NCBI RefSeq assembly: GCF_036039175.1
Contig: NZ_JAYXKP010000010.1
Location: forward strand, 1 to 64,000
DNA: 64,000 bases
Direction: 5' to 3'
Origin: Marinilactibacillus sp036039175
GTDB lineage: Bacteria > Bacillota > Bacilli > Lactobacillales > Carnobacteriaceae_A
Shown here: piece by piece, positions 57,871-64,000 of the stretch
Position numbering within the stretch: the stretch's first letter is position 1
How the letters are laid out: every line of letters starts with the position of its first letter
Notes under the pieces: generated by a model
The model's database searches: none
The model's input: the letters and a program-made list of their open reading frames with translations, nothing else
What the model was told of the DNA's origin: nothing
Program-made: the position numbers and the translations under genes

Positions 57871-58602
57871 ATGAAAATGAAGGTCAATGGTCTTGAAATT
57901 GATGTAGAGTATTCAACTAGCGAACAAGAAGATGTCCTGATACCATTACTGGATCAACTCGTGACTTTGAAGGAAAAGACGGACAGGCGGATTGTTGTTT
58001 ATTTGGCAGCACCTCCTGGAACAGGGAAGACAACGTTAAGTCAGTATCTGGAAAAATTACATAAAGATCGAGCTTATCCTTTTACCTTTCAATCAATTTC
58101 TATTGATGGGTTTCATTTTGACCGTGCCTATTTAGCTGAGCATAAGGCTTTGATAAATGGAGAAGCCGTATTTTTAAAGGAAGTTAAAGGTAGTCCAGAG
58201 TCATTCGACTTTAGATCGCTCAAAAGGTGTCTGTCGCTGCTTAAACAATCTGAAATGATCGAGTGGCCGATCTATGATCGAAAGCTACATGATGTCAGTT
58301 CTGAGCGTTTGAGAGTAGATGGAGATATCGTGCTTGTCGAAGGGAATTGGCTGCTTTTAGATGAACCAGGCTGGCGGGATCTGAAACAAATGGCAGACCT
58401 ATCAGTATTCATAGAGGCGGGAGAAGCCGTACTAGAACCGCGCTTGATTCAGCGCAAAATGATGGGTGGATTGAGTAAAGAAGCTGCAGTTGCCTTTTAT
58501 AAAAATAGTGATCAAAAGAATGTGAGAAGAGTATTGGAACATCACAGTGAACCGGATATATACTGGCGGATGCAAAAAGAAGGTACACTAAAGAAAGATT
58601 AA
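57871..58602 (+). CDS. Nucleoside/nucleotide kinase family protein (PRK/uridine-kinase-like P-loop)
   Basis: The 243-residue protein has a P-loop AAPPGTGKTTLSQYL near 49-63, a Walker B-like SISIDGFHFDRAYL near 77-90 and an acid-rich VEGNWLLLDEPGW near 155. This is the PanK/phosphoribulokinase/FrcK-like fold that phosphorylates sugars, nucleosides or pantothenate; the substrate is not readable. It follows truA after 30 bases with AAAGGGAG 9 bases before ATG. Confidence 0.75.
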   Translation: MKMKVNGLEIDVEYSTSEQEDVLIPLLDQLVTLKEKTDRRIVVYLAAPPGTGKTTLSQYLEKLHKDRAYPFTFQSISIDGFHFDRAYLAEHKALINGEAVFLKEVKGSPESFDFRSLKRCLSLLKQSEMIEWPIYDRKLHDVSSERLRVDGDIVLVEGNWLLLDEPGWRDLKQMADLSVFIEAGEAVLEPRLIQRKMMGGLSKEAAVAFYKNSDQKNVRRVLEHHSEPDIYWRMQKEGTLKKD

Positions 58603-58692
58603 GAAGAGAGCTGTCATGAGACTTTAAAGACGGTAACCTGTTACCATAGTAGTGAGATGAATGAGTCAAAGGGACTAGAAAGGAATCTTACT

Positions 58693-59595
58693 ATGAGAGA
58701 ATGGATCAATCAATATACAGAAGCTTATCCGTTGATTGCTAACATCCTAATATTTGCAGTGATTATTGTGTGTCTATTGATGATCAGAAAGTTTGCGCTG
58801 AATCGCTTATATAAACAATTCAATGAATCAGAAAACTGGTACGTGACTCGAAAAGTGGCTAAATGGCTGACCAATGGGATACTGGTTATTGCTTTTGTTT
58901 ATATATTCGGGACAGATCTCAGTGGATTTACAACGGCAATAGGACTTGCTGGAGCTGGGATTACCTATGCGTTAAGAGAAGTCATCGTGAGTTTTGCTGG
59001 GTGGTTTGCGATTATGTTCGGCGACTTCTTTAAAACAGGAGACAGAGTACTGCTAGGTGGAACCAAGGGCGATGTTGTGGATATCGGTCTTTTGCGGACG
59101 ACTTTGATGGAAATGGGTGAGTGGGTAGAAGGGGATCAATATACTGGAAGAATCGTCCGAGTAGCGAACAGTTATATCTTCACATCTCCCGTCTATAATT
59201 ATACAGCTGATTTCAAGTTCTTGTGGGATGAAATTCATATTCCCATTCGCTTCAAGTCAGATATCAAACTCGCTAGAAAACTGGTGTTAGAGATAGCGGA
59301 AAAAGAAATTGGAACCTACAACGCTAAGGCCGAGGAAGACTGGGGAAATATGAAGCGTAGATACCGTATCGAAAATGCTTCACTTGAGCCACAAGTCTTT
59401 ATTTCTTTTGATGATAACTGGATCACATTAAGTTTGCGGTACATTGTAGATACAAGAAAGAGACGGATTAGCAGAGATCATATTTTTATGTCGATTCTTG
59501 AGCGTTTTGGAGAATATGAAGATAGAATTGAACTCGCTTCTGAGACATTTGAAATTGTTCATGAGGAAACACCTAAAGAAGGTCGAAATAGCTAA
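58693..59595 (+). CDS. MscS-family mechanosensitive ion channel
   Basis: The 300-residue protein has membrane segments near 12-32, 58-78 and a pore-lining helix (TTAIGLAGAGITYALREVI, near 84-102) rich in Gly and Ala as in MscS TM3. Next is the beta-domain FAIMFGDFFKTGDRVLLGG and a C-terminal mixed domain. Such channels release solutes under osmotic downshock. ATG 58693 has AAAGGA 8 bases upstream and is preferred over the ATG at 58657. It stands alone, convergent with the fasciclin gene. Confidence 0.85.
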   Translation: MREWINQYTEAYPLIANILIFAVIIVCLLMIRKFALNRLYKQFNESENWYVTRKVAKWLTNGILVIAFVYIFGTDLSGFTTAIGLAGAGITYALREVIVSFAGWFAIMFGDFFKTGDRVLLGGTKGDVVDIGLLRTTLMEMGEWVEGDQYTGRIVRVANSYIFTSPVYNYTADFKFLWDEIHIPIRFKSDIKLARKLVLEIAEKEIGTYNAKAEEDWGNMKRRYRIENASLEPQVFISFDDNWITLSLRYIVDTRKRRISRDHIFMSILERFGEYEDRIELASETFEIVHEETPKEGRNS

Positions 59596-59627
59596 TCTTA
59601 AGTTGTTTTGGTTACAAGACACAAATA

Positions 59628-59674
59628 AAGCGATCTGGAAGGCGAGAAATCCGCAGCTTCTAGGTCGCTTTTTT
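59628..59674. terminator. Bidirectional terminator between mscS-like and fasciclin genes
   Basis: AAGCGATCTGGAAG (59628-59641) pairs with CTTCTAGGTCGCTT (59657-59670) with two G-U pairs. A T-run follows on the plus strand and an A-rich stretch precedes it, giving a weaker tail on the minus strand. Confidence 0.82.
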
Positions 59675-59691
59675 AATGGTTTAATTAGGAC

Positions 59692-60333
59692 TTATGCCTG
59701 CTTTTTAACATAAACGAGTACGAATAATGAACCAATCGCGATGATTGAGATAGCAATCCAAGTGCTTGATTCAATACCGGTTTGTGCAACAGTCATTTCA
59801 TCCATATCTACTTCTTGTAACGTGAAGTCAGAAGGAACGAGTACTTTATCAATAACGTGAACAACACCATTTGTAGCAGCCATATCTGTTGCGGTAATCA
59901 TGGCATCATTTACCATAGGATCTCCACTTAAATCAAACATGACCATTTCTCCATTAACAGTTTCTGCTTCCATACCATCCGTTAAATCTCCAGCCATAAC
60001 GGCACCAGGAACGACGTGGTAAGTTAACACTTTTGCTAAGTCTGGTTGTGCAAGTAATTCTTCTGCTGTGATATCTAAATCAGCAAGTAGCGCTTCAAAA
60101 GCAGCATTTGTTGGTGCGAAGACCGTAAAGGGTCCGTCACCTTGTAAAGTTTCAACAAGTCCAGCTTTTTGTAAAGCGGTGACGAGGATGCTGAAGTCCT
60201 CATTACCCATAGCGATTTCTGTAATATCTTGTGTAGGTTCATCGGTTTCTGCTGCGGCTGTGTTGGGGGATAGGGTGAATGTGAGTGCGAATAAAGCGAC
60301 AAAAGACATTAGTGCTTTGACAAATTTCTTCAC
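59692..60333 (-). CDS. Fasciclin (FAS1)-domain surface protein with sorting-like C-terminus
   Basis: The 213-residue protein has a signal peptide (about 1-28, ending TAAAE), one FAS1 domain (about 35-168) with the H1 motif GPFTVFAPTNAAF (67-79), the YH motif LTYHVVPG (103-110) and the H2 motif GVVHVIDKVLVP (156-167). The C-terminus VAQTG (182-186), six residues, a 17-residue hydrophobic span and KKQA looks like a cell-wall sorting signal with a non-LPXTG motif. FAS1 domains mediate adhesion. Start GTG 60333 has AAGGGAG 9 bases upstream. A strong promoter drives it, head-to-head with a class B sortase gene, which could anchor it. Simple membrane anchoring is the alternative. Confidence 0.85.
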   Translation of the reverse strand: MKKFVKALMSFVALFALTFTLSPNTAAAETDEPTQDITEIAMGNEDFSILVTALQKAGLVETLQGDGPFTVFAPTNAAFEALLADLDITAEELLAQPDLAKVLTYHVVPGAVMAGDLTDGMEAETVNGEMVMFDLSGDPMVNDAMITATDMAATNGVVHVIDKVLVPSDFTLQEVDMDEMTVAQTGIESSTWIAISIIAIGSLFVLVYVKKQA

Positions 60334-60390
60334 TGCTGAACACTCCCTTAGTATAAGTTGTAAAGATGGCTTTACCAACTTCACTTCCTT

Positions 60391-60419
60391 ATAATAAGCT
60401 TATGCGTAACCGCTGTCAA
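60391..60419 (-). promoter_or_regulatory. Strong promoter of the fasciclin gene
   Basis: On the minus strand TTGACA (60414-60419, perfect), 17-base spacer, TATTAT (60391-60396). I see no comparable promoter for the divergent sortase gene in the 132-base gap. Confidence 0.88.
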
Positions 60420-60465
60420 GAACAACACTTTATTAAATAACAAACGTTTGAAAGGACGGAGACTA

Positions 60466-61218
60466 ATGAAAAGAAAAGGGTTACTAACAATGCTAGGTAC
60501 AGTCTTTTTATTGCTTGTAGGGTATTATAGTTATACTGTAATCCCGCAAATGAACGCTGTCTCTGTTCCAGAGATGAAAGTAGAAAGGCAAGTAGCTGAA
60601 ACGACACCAGAATCAGAAAATGAAAAAAACATAGATATTGTTAATGAATCCATCGTTTACGACATTGAAGACAATCCTTATGCTGAATATTACAAGTTGA
60701 ACCCAGACTATACCGGTTGGCTGCAGGTCAACCAGACCAACGTCGACTACCCGGTCGTCAGAGGAGAAGATAACGCATTTTATCTATCACACAATTTCTA
60801 TAAAGAGCCAGATGTCTTGGGCGCTATTTTCATGGATTACCGAAATGTGGGGATGGGGTACGACAAGAATCTGATTCTATATGGTCACTACAATGCTTAC
60901 AATCAGATGTTCGCCGATTTAGAAAAGTATTTGGATGAAGCTTTTTTAAAGGAGAACCCGACGATTTCTTTTAATGATCCTTATACGGACCGGACGTATG
61001 AGATTATTTCGGTCCATGTCGCGCCGGCACAAGCTGAGTATATCCAAACAAGTTTTGAAGATGGTGAGTTTGAAGCTTACTATAATAAGGTGAAAAGCGA
61101 GTCAATGCATGAGGTTGAGTCCACTTTTGAAGAAAATGATCATTTGCTGACGCTTATAACCTGTAATTACGGTGTAGATGATGGGCGGCTATATATTCAT
61201 GCAAAAGAGATCAAGTAG
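60466..61218 (+). CDS. srtB: Class B sortase
   Basis: The 250-residue protein has an N-terminal membrane anchor (about 5-27) and a sortase domain from about 75 (NPDYTGWLQVNQTNVDYPVV). The catalytic residues are visible: His141 in ILYGHYN, Cys233 in LITCNY and Arg241 in DDGRLYIHAK. The spacing and the long insertion between strands fit class B, which anchors iron-uptake proteins or pilins through NPQTN- or related motifs. ATG 60466 has AAAGGA and GGAG upstream. It is divergent from the fasciclin gene and ends in its own terminator, with no heme-uptake or pilin genes nearby. Confidence 0.9.
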   Translation: MKRKGLLTMLGTVFLLLVGYYSYTVIPQMNAVSVPEMKVERQVAETTPESENEKNIDIVNESIVYDIEDNPYAEYYKLNPDYTGWLQVNQTNVDYPVVRGEDNAFYLSHNFYKEPDVLGAIFMDYRNVGMGYDKNLILYGHYNAYNQMFADLEKYLDEAFLKENPTISFNDPYTDRTYEIISVHVAPAQAEYIQTSFEDGEFEAYYNKVKSESMHEVESTFEENDHLLTLITCNYGVDDGRLYIHAKEIK

Positions 61219-61236
61219 AAAAAAGAGTTCAAAAGA

Positions 61237-61269
61237 AAAGACGAAGCCTAGACGCAGCTTCGTCTTTTT
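61237..61269 (+). terminator. Terminator of the sortase gene
   Basis: AAAGACGAAGC (61237-61247) pairs exactly with GCTTCGTCTTT (61257-61267), then Ts. Confidence 0.95.
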
Positions 61270-61352
61270 AGGTGCGTAGGATTGGACACTATCATTTTAA
61301 CTGAAGTGGATTATACTATACATATTATAAATTCGTTAAAGGTGGTTCAATA

Positions 61353-61682
61353 ATGCAAATGCTTATAGGGATGTCAACGAGCAGCGAAAGCAATCTATTC
61401 GAGCTTGGTACTGTTTTGATTGTACTAGCAGTCGTGGTGGGATTCAATTTACTCTACAGTGTGTTTTTAAAGAATAAAATTCCTTCACAGACATATATTT
61501 TATTGAACTCTTTTTTGTTAGTGATCGCAGCGGGCACGCTACTTTTTCAAAGTGGTGTACTCATTGATCGATTCGGGATATCAGGGGACGGATGGTCAAC
61601 ACTGGTCTTTCTATTCATTTTTGTTTTGGGTGTGATTCATTTGTTTGTACATGAGCGAGATGCAAAACGTAAAAGGAAATAG
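61353..61682 (+). CDS. Hypothetical small membrane protein
   Basis: I do not recognise this 109-residue protein. It has three hydrophobic segments (about 17-38, 47-66 and 80-99) and a basic tail DAKRKRK, so the C-terminus is probably inside. AAAGGTGG lies 7-8 bases before ATG, and a TATACT near 61314 may be a -10. It converges on the next gene with a single base between their stop codons and no terminator between them. Confidence 0.7.
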   Translation: MQMLIGMSTSSESNLFELGTVLIVLAVVVGFNLLYSVFLKNKIPSQTYILLNSFLLVIAAGTLLFQSGVLIDRFGISGDGWSTLVFLFIFVLGVIHLFVHERDAKRKRK

Positions 61683-61683
61683 A

Positions 61684-62226
61684 CTAATTGACTTGATTGA
61701 CCTTGTAATAGAATCCAAGTGACCCTAAATCGATATAAAAATAAGAGACAACGTACTGTGTATTTTCTTCATAGTCACCAACCATTTCAGCAGGGACAAT
61801 AATCTTTTGACGCAATAGATTCGAGTCAACGGGTGAAGTGGAGTCCATATTAAATTGCGACGTATCTCTATCTGTTATTGTAAAAGAATACTCTTGTCCA
61901 TTGTTGTCAGGAGTAGGAACGATAAGTGAACCACCAATCGTTCTATCTATAGCCGTAAAAAATACTAAGATAACAAAGAACGAGATGATAAAAGAAGTTA
62001 ATCTAAGAGCTGCTTTTTCCCAGAATTTGAAGTGTTTACTCAACAAACATAACCGAATAAAAAAGAAGATGAGTACGATACACAAAACAAATCCGCCATA
62101 AGACGTTAAATATTCTAGCATGCCTACATCATTAAACCGGGAATAGATATATCCAAAAGAAAAGATCACCAGAAGTGCTGCTGAAATAAGTACGATAGCG
62201 AAAGAGCGTATGAAAGGCTTACGCAT
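61684..62226 (-). CDS. Hypothetical membrane protein with extracytoplasmic domain
   Basis: I do not recognise this 180-residue protein. It has three membrane segments (about 8-29, 40-61 and 74-98) and then a C-terminal domain of about 80 polar residues (GQEYSFTITDRDTSQFNMDS onward), likely outside the cell. ATG 62226 has AAGGGAG 7 bases upstream and is preferred over a start ten codons earlier. The reading frame is intact and codon use is like its neighbours. Confidence 0.7.
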   Translation of the reverse strand: MRKPFIRSFAIVLISAALLVIFSFGYIYSRFNDVGMLEYLTSYGGFVLCIVLIFFFIRLCLLSKHFKFWEKAALRLTSFIISFFVILVFFTAIDRTIGGSLIVPTPDNNGQEYSFTITDRDTSQFNMDSTSPVDSNLLRQKIIVPAEMVGDYEENTQYVVSYFYIDLGSLGFYYKVNQVN

Positions 62227-62372
62227 GAATAAACTCCCTTCTGTAAATGCAATCATTTGATTTTATGTATATCGTTAGTATACTCGAAGGGTATAGGAGA
62301 AGCCTATGATTATTTTAATAGAATAAACTCAAACGTTCGAGAAGAAAGCAGAGAAAAAACAAAGTGTGTATT

Positions 62373-62396
62373 CACAAAAGCTCGTCTAATTTGTGT
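62373..62396. repeat. Inverted repeat CACAAAAGCT...ATTTGTGT
   Basis: CACAAA (62373-62378) pairs with TTTGTG (62390-62395). The order CACAAAAGCT...ATTTGTG is also found at 3311-3335 upstream of msmK. It lies 59 bases before the metallo-hydrolase gene. Confidence 0.4.
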
Positions 62397-62454
62397 GAGA
62401 ACCTGTTTAGTAGGATAAAAGGTCTCTATTAAAATCTAAAAGGAGGGCATGTCA

Positions 62455-63303
62455 ATGAAGTATGGAGAGGATTATAAGAAGATTCCGGTTTACAGTAAAG
62501 ATTCTGGGAAAGGGACAGAATTCTTACCTGATGTATATGTATATGTCGATCAAATCGTTAATGTGCTTTTCATTGGAAATCCAAAAGAAGAGTCATTTGT
62601 CATTGTGGACACAGGTATGTATGGTCGCTCCAACAAAATCATTGAAGCAGCTCAAGAACGGTTCGGGTCTGATGCAAGACCGAAAGCCATTATACTGACT
62701 CATGGACATTTTGACCATGTTGGAACGGTTATTGAATTGGTTGAGAGATGGGATGTACCGGTATATGCAGAGGAAAAAGAAATGCCTTACTTGACCGGCA
62801 AAAACAGTTACCCTGAACCAGATTATCAGGCAGAAGGCGGACTCATTTTGAAGACCTCTAAATTCTTCCCTACAGATCCTATAGAATTAGATGACCGAAT
62901 TCGACCGTTACCGGAAAACGGAACCGTACCGTTTTTGCCGGAATTCAGATGGCTCTCAGTGCCCGGACATACTGAAGGACAAGTCGCTTTATTCAGAGAA
63001 AGAGACCGTTTTTTAATTGCAGCTGATGCATTTGTCACGACCAGACAAGAAAATTTGTATGATGTTCTGACTCAGAAAGAAATCGTCAGCGGACCGCCGC
63101 GCTATCTAACTCCGGACTGGACCTCGGCTAAGGAATCAGTCATCAAACTGAAAGATCTTAGACCAGAACATGCAGTGACAGGACATGGTCATCCAATGAG
63201 TGGACAAGAATTGACCGACGGGTTAAAAAACCTGATCAATCATTGGGAAGAAGAAGCTCTGCCGAGTCACGGCAAGTTCGTAGAGGATACAGAAGCAGAT
63301 TAA
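62455..63303 (+). CDS. MBL-fold metallo-hydrolase
   Basis: The 282-residue protein has the metallo-beta-lactamase metal-binding motif THGHFDH with His83, His85, Asp87 and His88, a further PGHTEGQ His near 174, the bridging Asp in ADAF near 195 and a last His in VTGHGHPM near 245. The substrate is open; glyoxalase II, quorum-signal lactonase and general hydrolases share this pattern. ATG 62455 has AGGAGG 8 bases upstream; the ATG at 62449 is too close to it. Confidence 0.88.
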   Translation: MKYGEDYKKIPVYSKDSGKGTEFLPDVYVYVDQIVNVLFIGNPKEESFVIVDTGMYGRSNKIIEAAQERFGSDARPKAIILTHGHFDHVGTVIELVERWDVPVYAEEKEMPYLTGKNSYPEPDYQAEGGLILKTSKFFPTDPIELDDRIRPLPENGTVPFLPEFRWLSVPGHTEGQVALFRERDRFLIAADAFVTTRQENLYDVLTQKEIVSGPPRYLTPDWTSAKESVIKLKDLRPEHAVTGHGHPMSGQELTDGLKNLINHWEEEALPSHGKFVEDTEAD

Positions 63304-63314
63304 ATGAAGTGACC

Positions 63315-63347
63315 AAGGAACAGAAGTGATTTCTGTTCCTTTTTTTT
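63315..63347 (+). terminator. Terminator of the metallo-hydrolase gene
   Basis: AAGGAACAGAA (63315-63325) pairs exactly with TTCTGTTCCTT (63331-63341), then Ts. Confidence 0.95.
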
Positions 63348-63496
63348 GTCTGAATAGATTGGATGAAGAAAAAATGGTCAATAAATCTACCATAAAAAAA
63401 TCATCCTTAAGACTGATTTAATATCGAATGCGACGTTTTATACTAAAATAGTGCGAAAAAAGAATCGTGAAAATTTATAAAATGGAGTGTTGATAA

Positions 63497-63784
63497 ATGA
63501 AACAGTTTAAAAAGCAAAGGCTGACGCCCATGACACAAATTAAACCTTTGGTAACTTCGTTATTTGATACTAAAATAGAAAAAAGAAAGAAATGGATCGT
63601 ACTAGGGATTCTCCTTTATATTGTCAGTCCCATCGACTTAGTTCCAGATTTTATTCCGGTGGTAGGATATGCAGATGATATTTTGATTCCGATTTTGCTG
63701 ATCATCGCAGAAAGAGTTCTTTCAAAAAGTCAGAAGAGTATCGTCGAACGTGTAGAAAAAGAAGCAGAACGATTTGATTCATAA
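63497..63784 (+). CDS. YkvA/DUF1232 family small membrane protein
   Basis: This 95-residue protein has the DUF1232 core YIVSPIDLVPDFIPVVGYADD (in two halves, about 41-61), with one hydrophobic segment before and another (DILIPILLIIAERVL) after it, and a charged C-terminal helix. YkvA-type proteins are widespread and of unknown function. GGAG lies about 9 bases before ATG. Confidence 0.85.
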   Translation: MKQFKKQRLTPMTQIKPLVTSLFDTKIEKRKKWIVLGILLYIVSPIDLVPDFIPVVGYADDILIPILLIIAERVLSKSQKSIVERVEKEAERFDS

Positions 63785-63806
63785 CAACTTGTGACAGGCT
63801 ATGAAA

Positions 63807-63842
63807 GAAGTTCTTTCTATTGGAGGAAGGGCTTCTTTTTTA
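63807..63842 (+). terminator. Terminator after the DUF1232 gene
   Basis: GAAGTTCTTTC (63807-63817) pairs with GGAAGGGCTTC (63825-63835) using several G-U pairs, then seven Ts. Confidence 0.75.
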
Positions 63843-63912
63843 TATCTATAGGTGCTCCATAATCTATCTACTAAATCTTTGTCGGTTTTATTGAAAAAAG
63901 ATTGATATGGAG

Positions 63913-63941
63913 TTGACTTATCTATACATTCGCGGTATTAT
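63913..63941 (+). promoter_or_regulatory. Promoter for a gene beyond the window edge
   Basis: TTGACT (63913-63918), 17-base spacer, TATTAT (63936-63941). About 55 transcribed bases remain, including GCCACC and AAGCCCCGGAAAC, perhaps the start of a structured leader. In this order of bacteria rplM-rpsI often follow truA, so a ribosomal protein leader is possible, but nothing here proves it. Confidence 0.7.
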
Positions 63942-64000
63942 GTTAAATGGTATTGTTTGCCACCATGATAAGCCCCGGAAACTTGTTAGGTCACAAACAA

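Noticed and set aside
60068..60394. Plus-strand frame of 108 codons opposite the fasciclin gene
   Set aside because: It is antisense to a clear signal-peptide/FAS1 gene and has no ribosome binding site or recognisable protein.
1..64000. Mobile elements, prophage, CRISPR arrays, rRNA genes
   Set aside because: No transposase or integrase, no regularly spaced direct repeats and no rRNA segments were seen on either strand.

Overview
The window looks like one contiguous piece of a low-GC Gram-positive chromosome, order Lactobacillales and most probably family Carnobacteriaceae (Marinilactibacillus/Alkalibacterium-like; the genus is a guess from protein resemblance). The evidence is the firmicute gene order radA-yacL-ispD-gltX-cysS-mrnC-rlmB-yacP-sigH-rpmG-secE-nusG, the rpoBC-str-S10-spc-alpha ribosomal cluster followed by ecfA1-ecfA2-ecfT-truA, strong AGGAGG ribosome binding sites, frequent TTG/GTG starts, short transcription units closed by U-tract hairpins, and firmicute RNA regulators (T-box, PyrR attenuator, L10 leader). 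I see no mobile element, phage, CRISPR array or rRNA operon.

Layout. 1-5.4 kb: 3' end of a tRNA, a HesB/YneR-like gene that appears to start at ATT, an NmrA-type oxidoreductase, glycerate kinase, a sugar acetyltransferase, a CcpA-type cre site before an MsmK-type sugar ABC ATPase, and dUTPase. 5.5-14 kb: DNA repair, isoprenoid and aminoacyl-tRNA synthesis, RNA processing; cysS lies behind a T-box. 14-19.6 kb: a SigH-like sigma factor, a Gx-transporter-like membrane protein, rpmG-secE-nusG and rplK-rplA-rplJ-rplL, each with its own promoter and structured leader. 19.7-26.2 kb: five genes (two SEDS cell-wall polymerases, a LURP-one protein, a uracil permease, fumarase) placed inside the usually contiguous rplL-ybxB-rpoB block. 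26.2-39.5 kb: ybxB-like methyltransferase, rpoB, rpoC, rpsL, rpsG, fusA, tuf. 39.8-54.1 kb: S10-spc-alpha run from rpsJ to rplQ. 54.5-57.8 kb: ECF vitamin-transporter energising module and truA. 57.9-64 kb: accessory genes, including a divergent pair of a fasciclin-domain surface protein and a class B sortase.

Most of the window is transcription and translation machinery. The points worth a second look are regulatory RNA and DNA structures between these genes: a repeated L1-type operator shape before rplK and rplA, attenuator-like terminators before nusG and rpoB, a multibranched RNA in the rpoB-rpoC spacer, a nested-hairpin element in an unusually long rplF-rplR spacer, and a perfect palindrome between the -35 and -10 of the tuf promoter. 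The best candidate for an undescribed protein system is the sortase B/fasciclin pair, in which the fasciclin protein ends in a non-canonical VAQTG sorting-like signal. All assignments are from reading the sequence; no database search was run.
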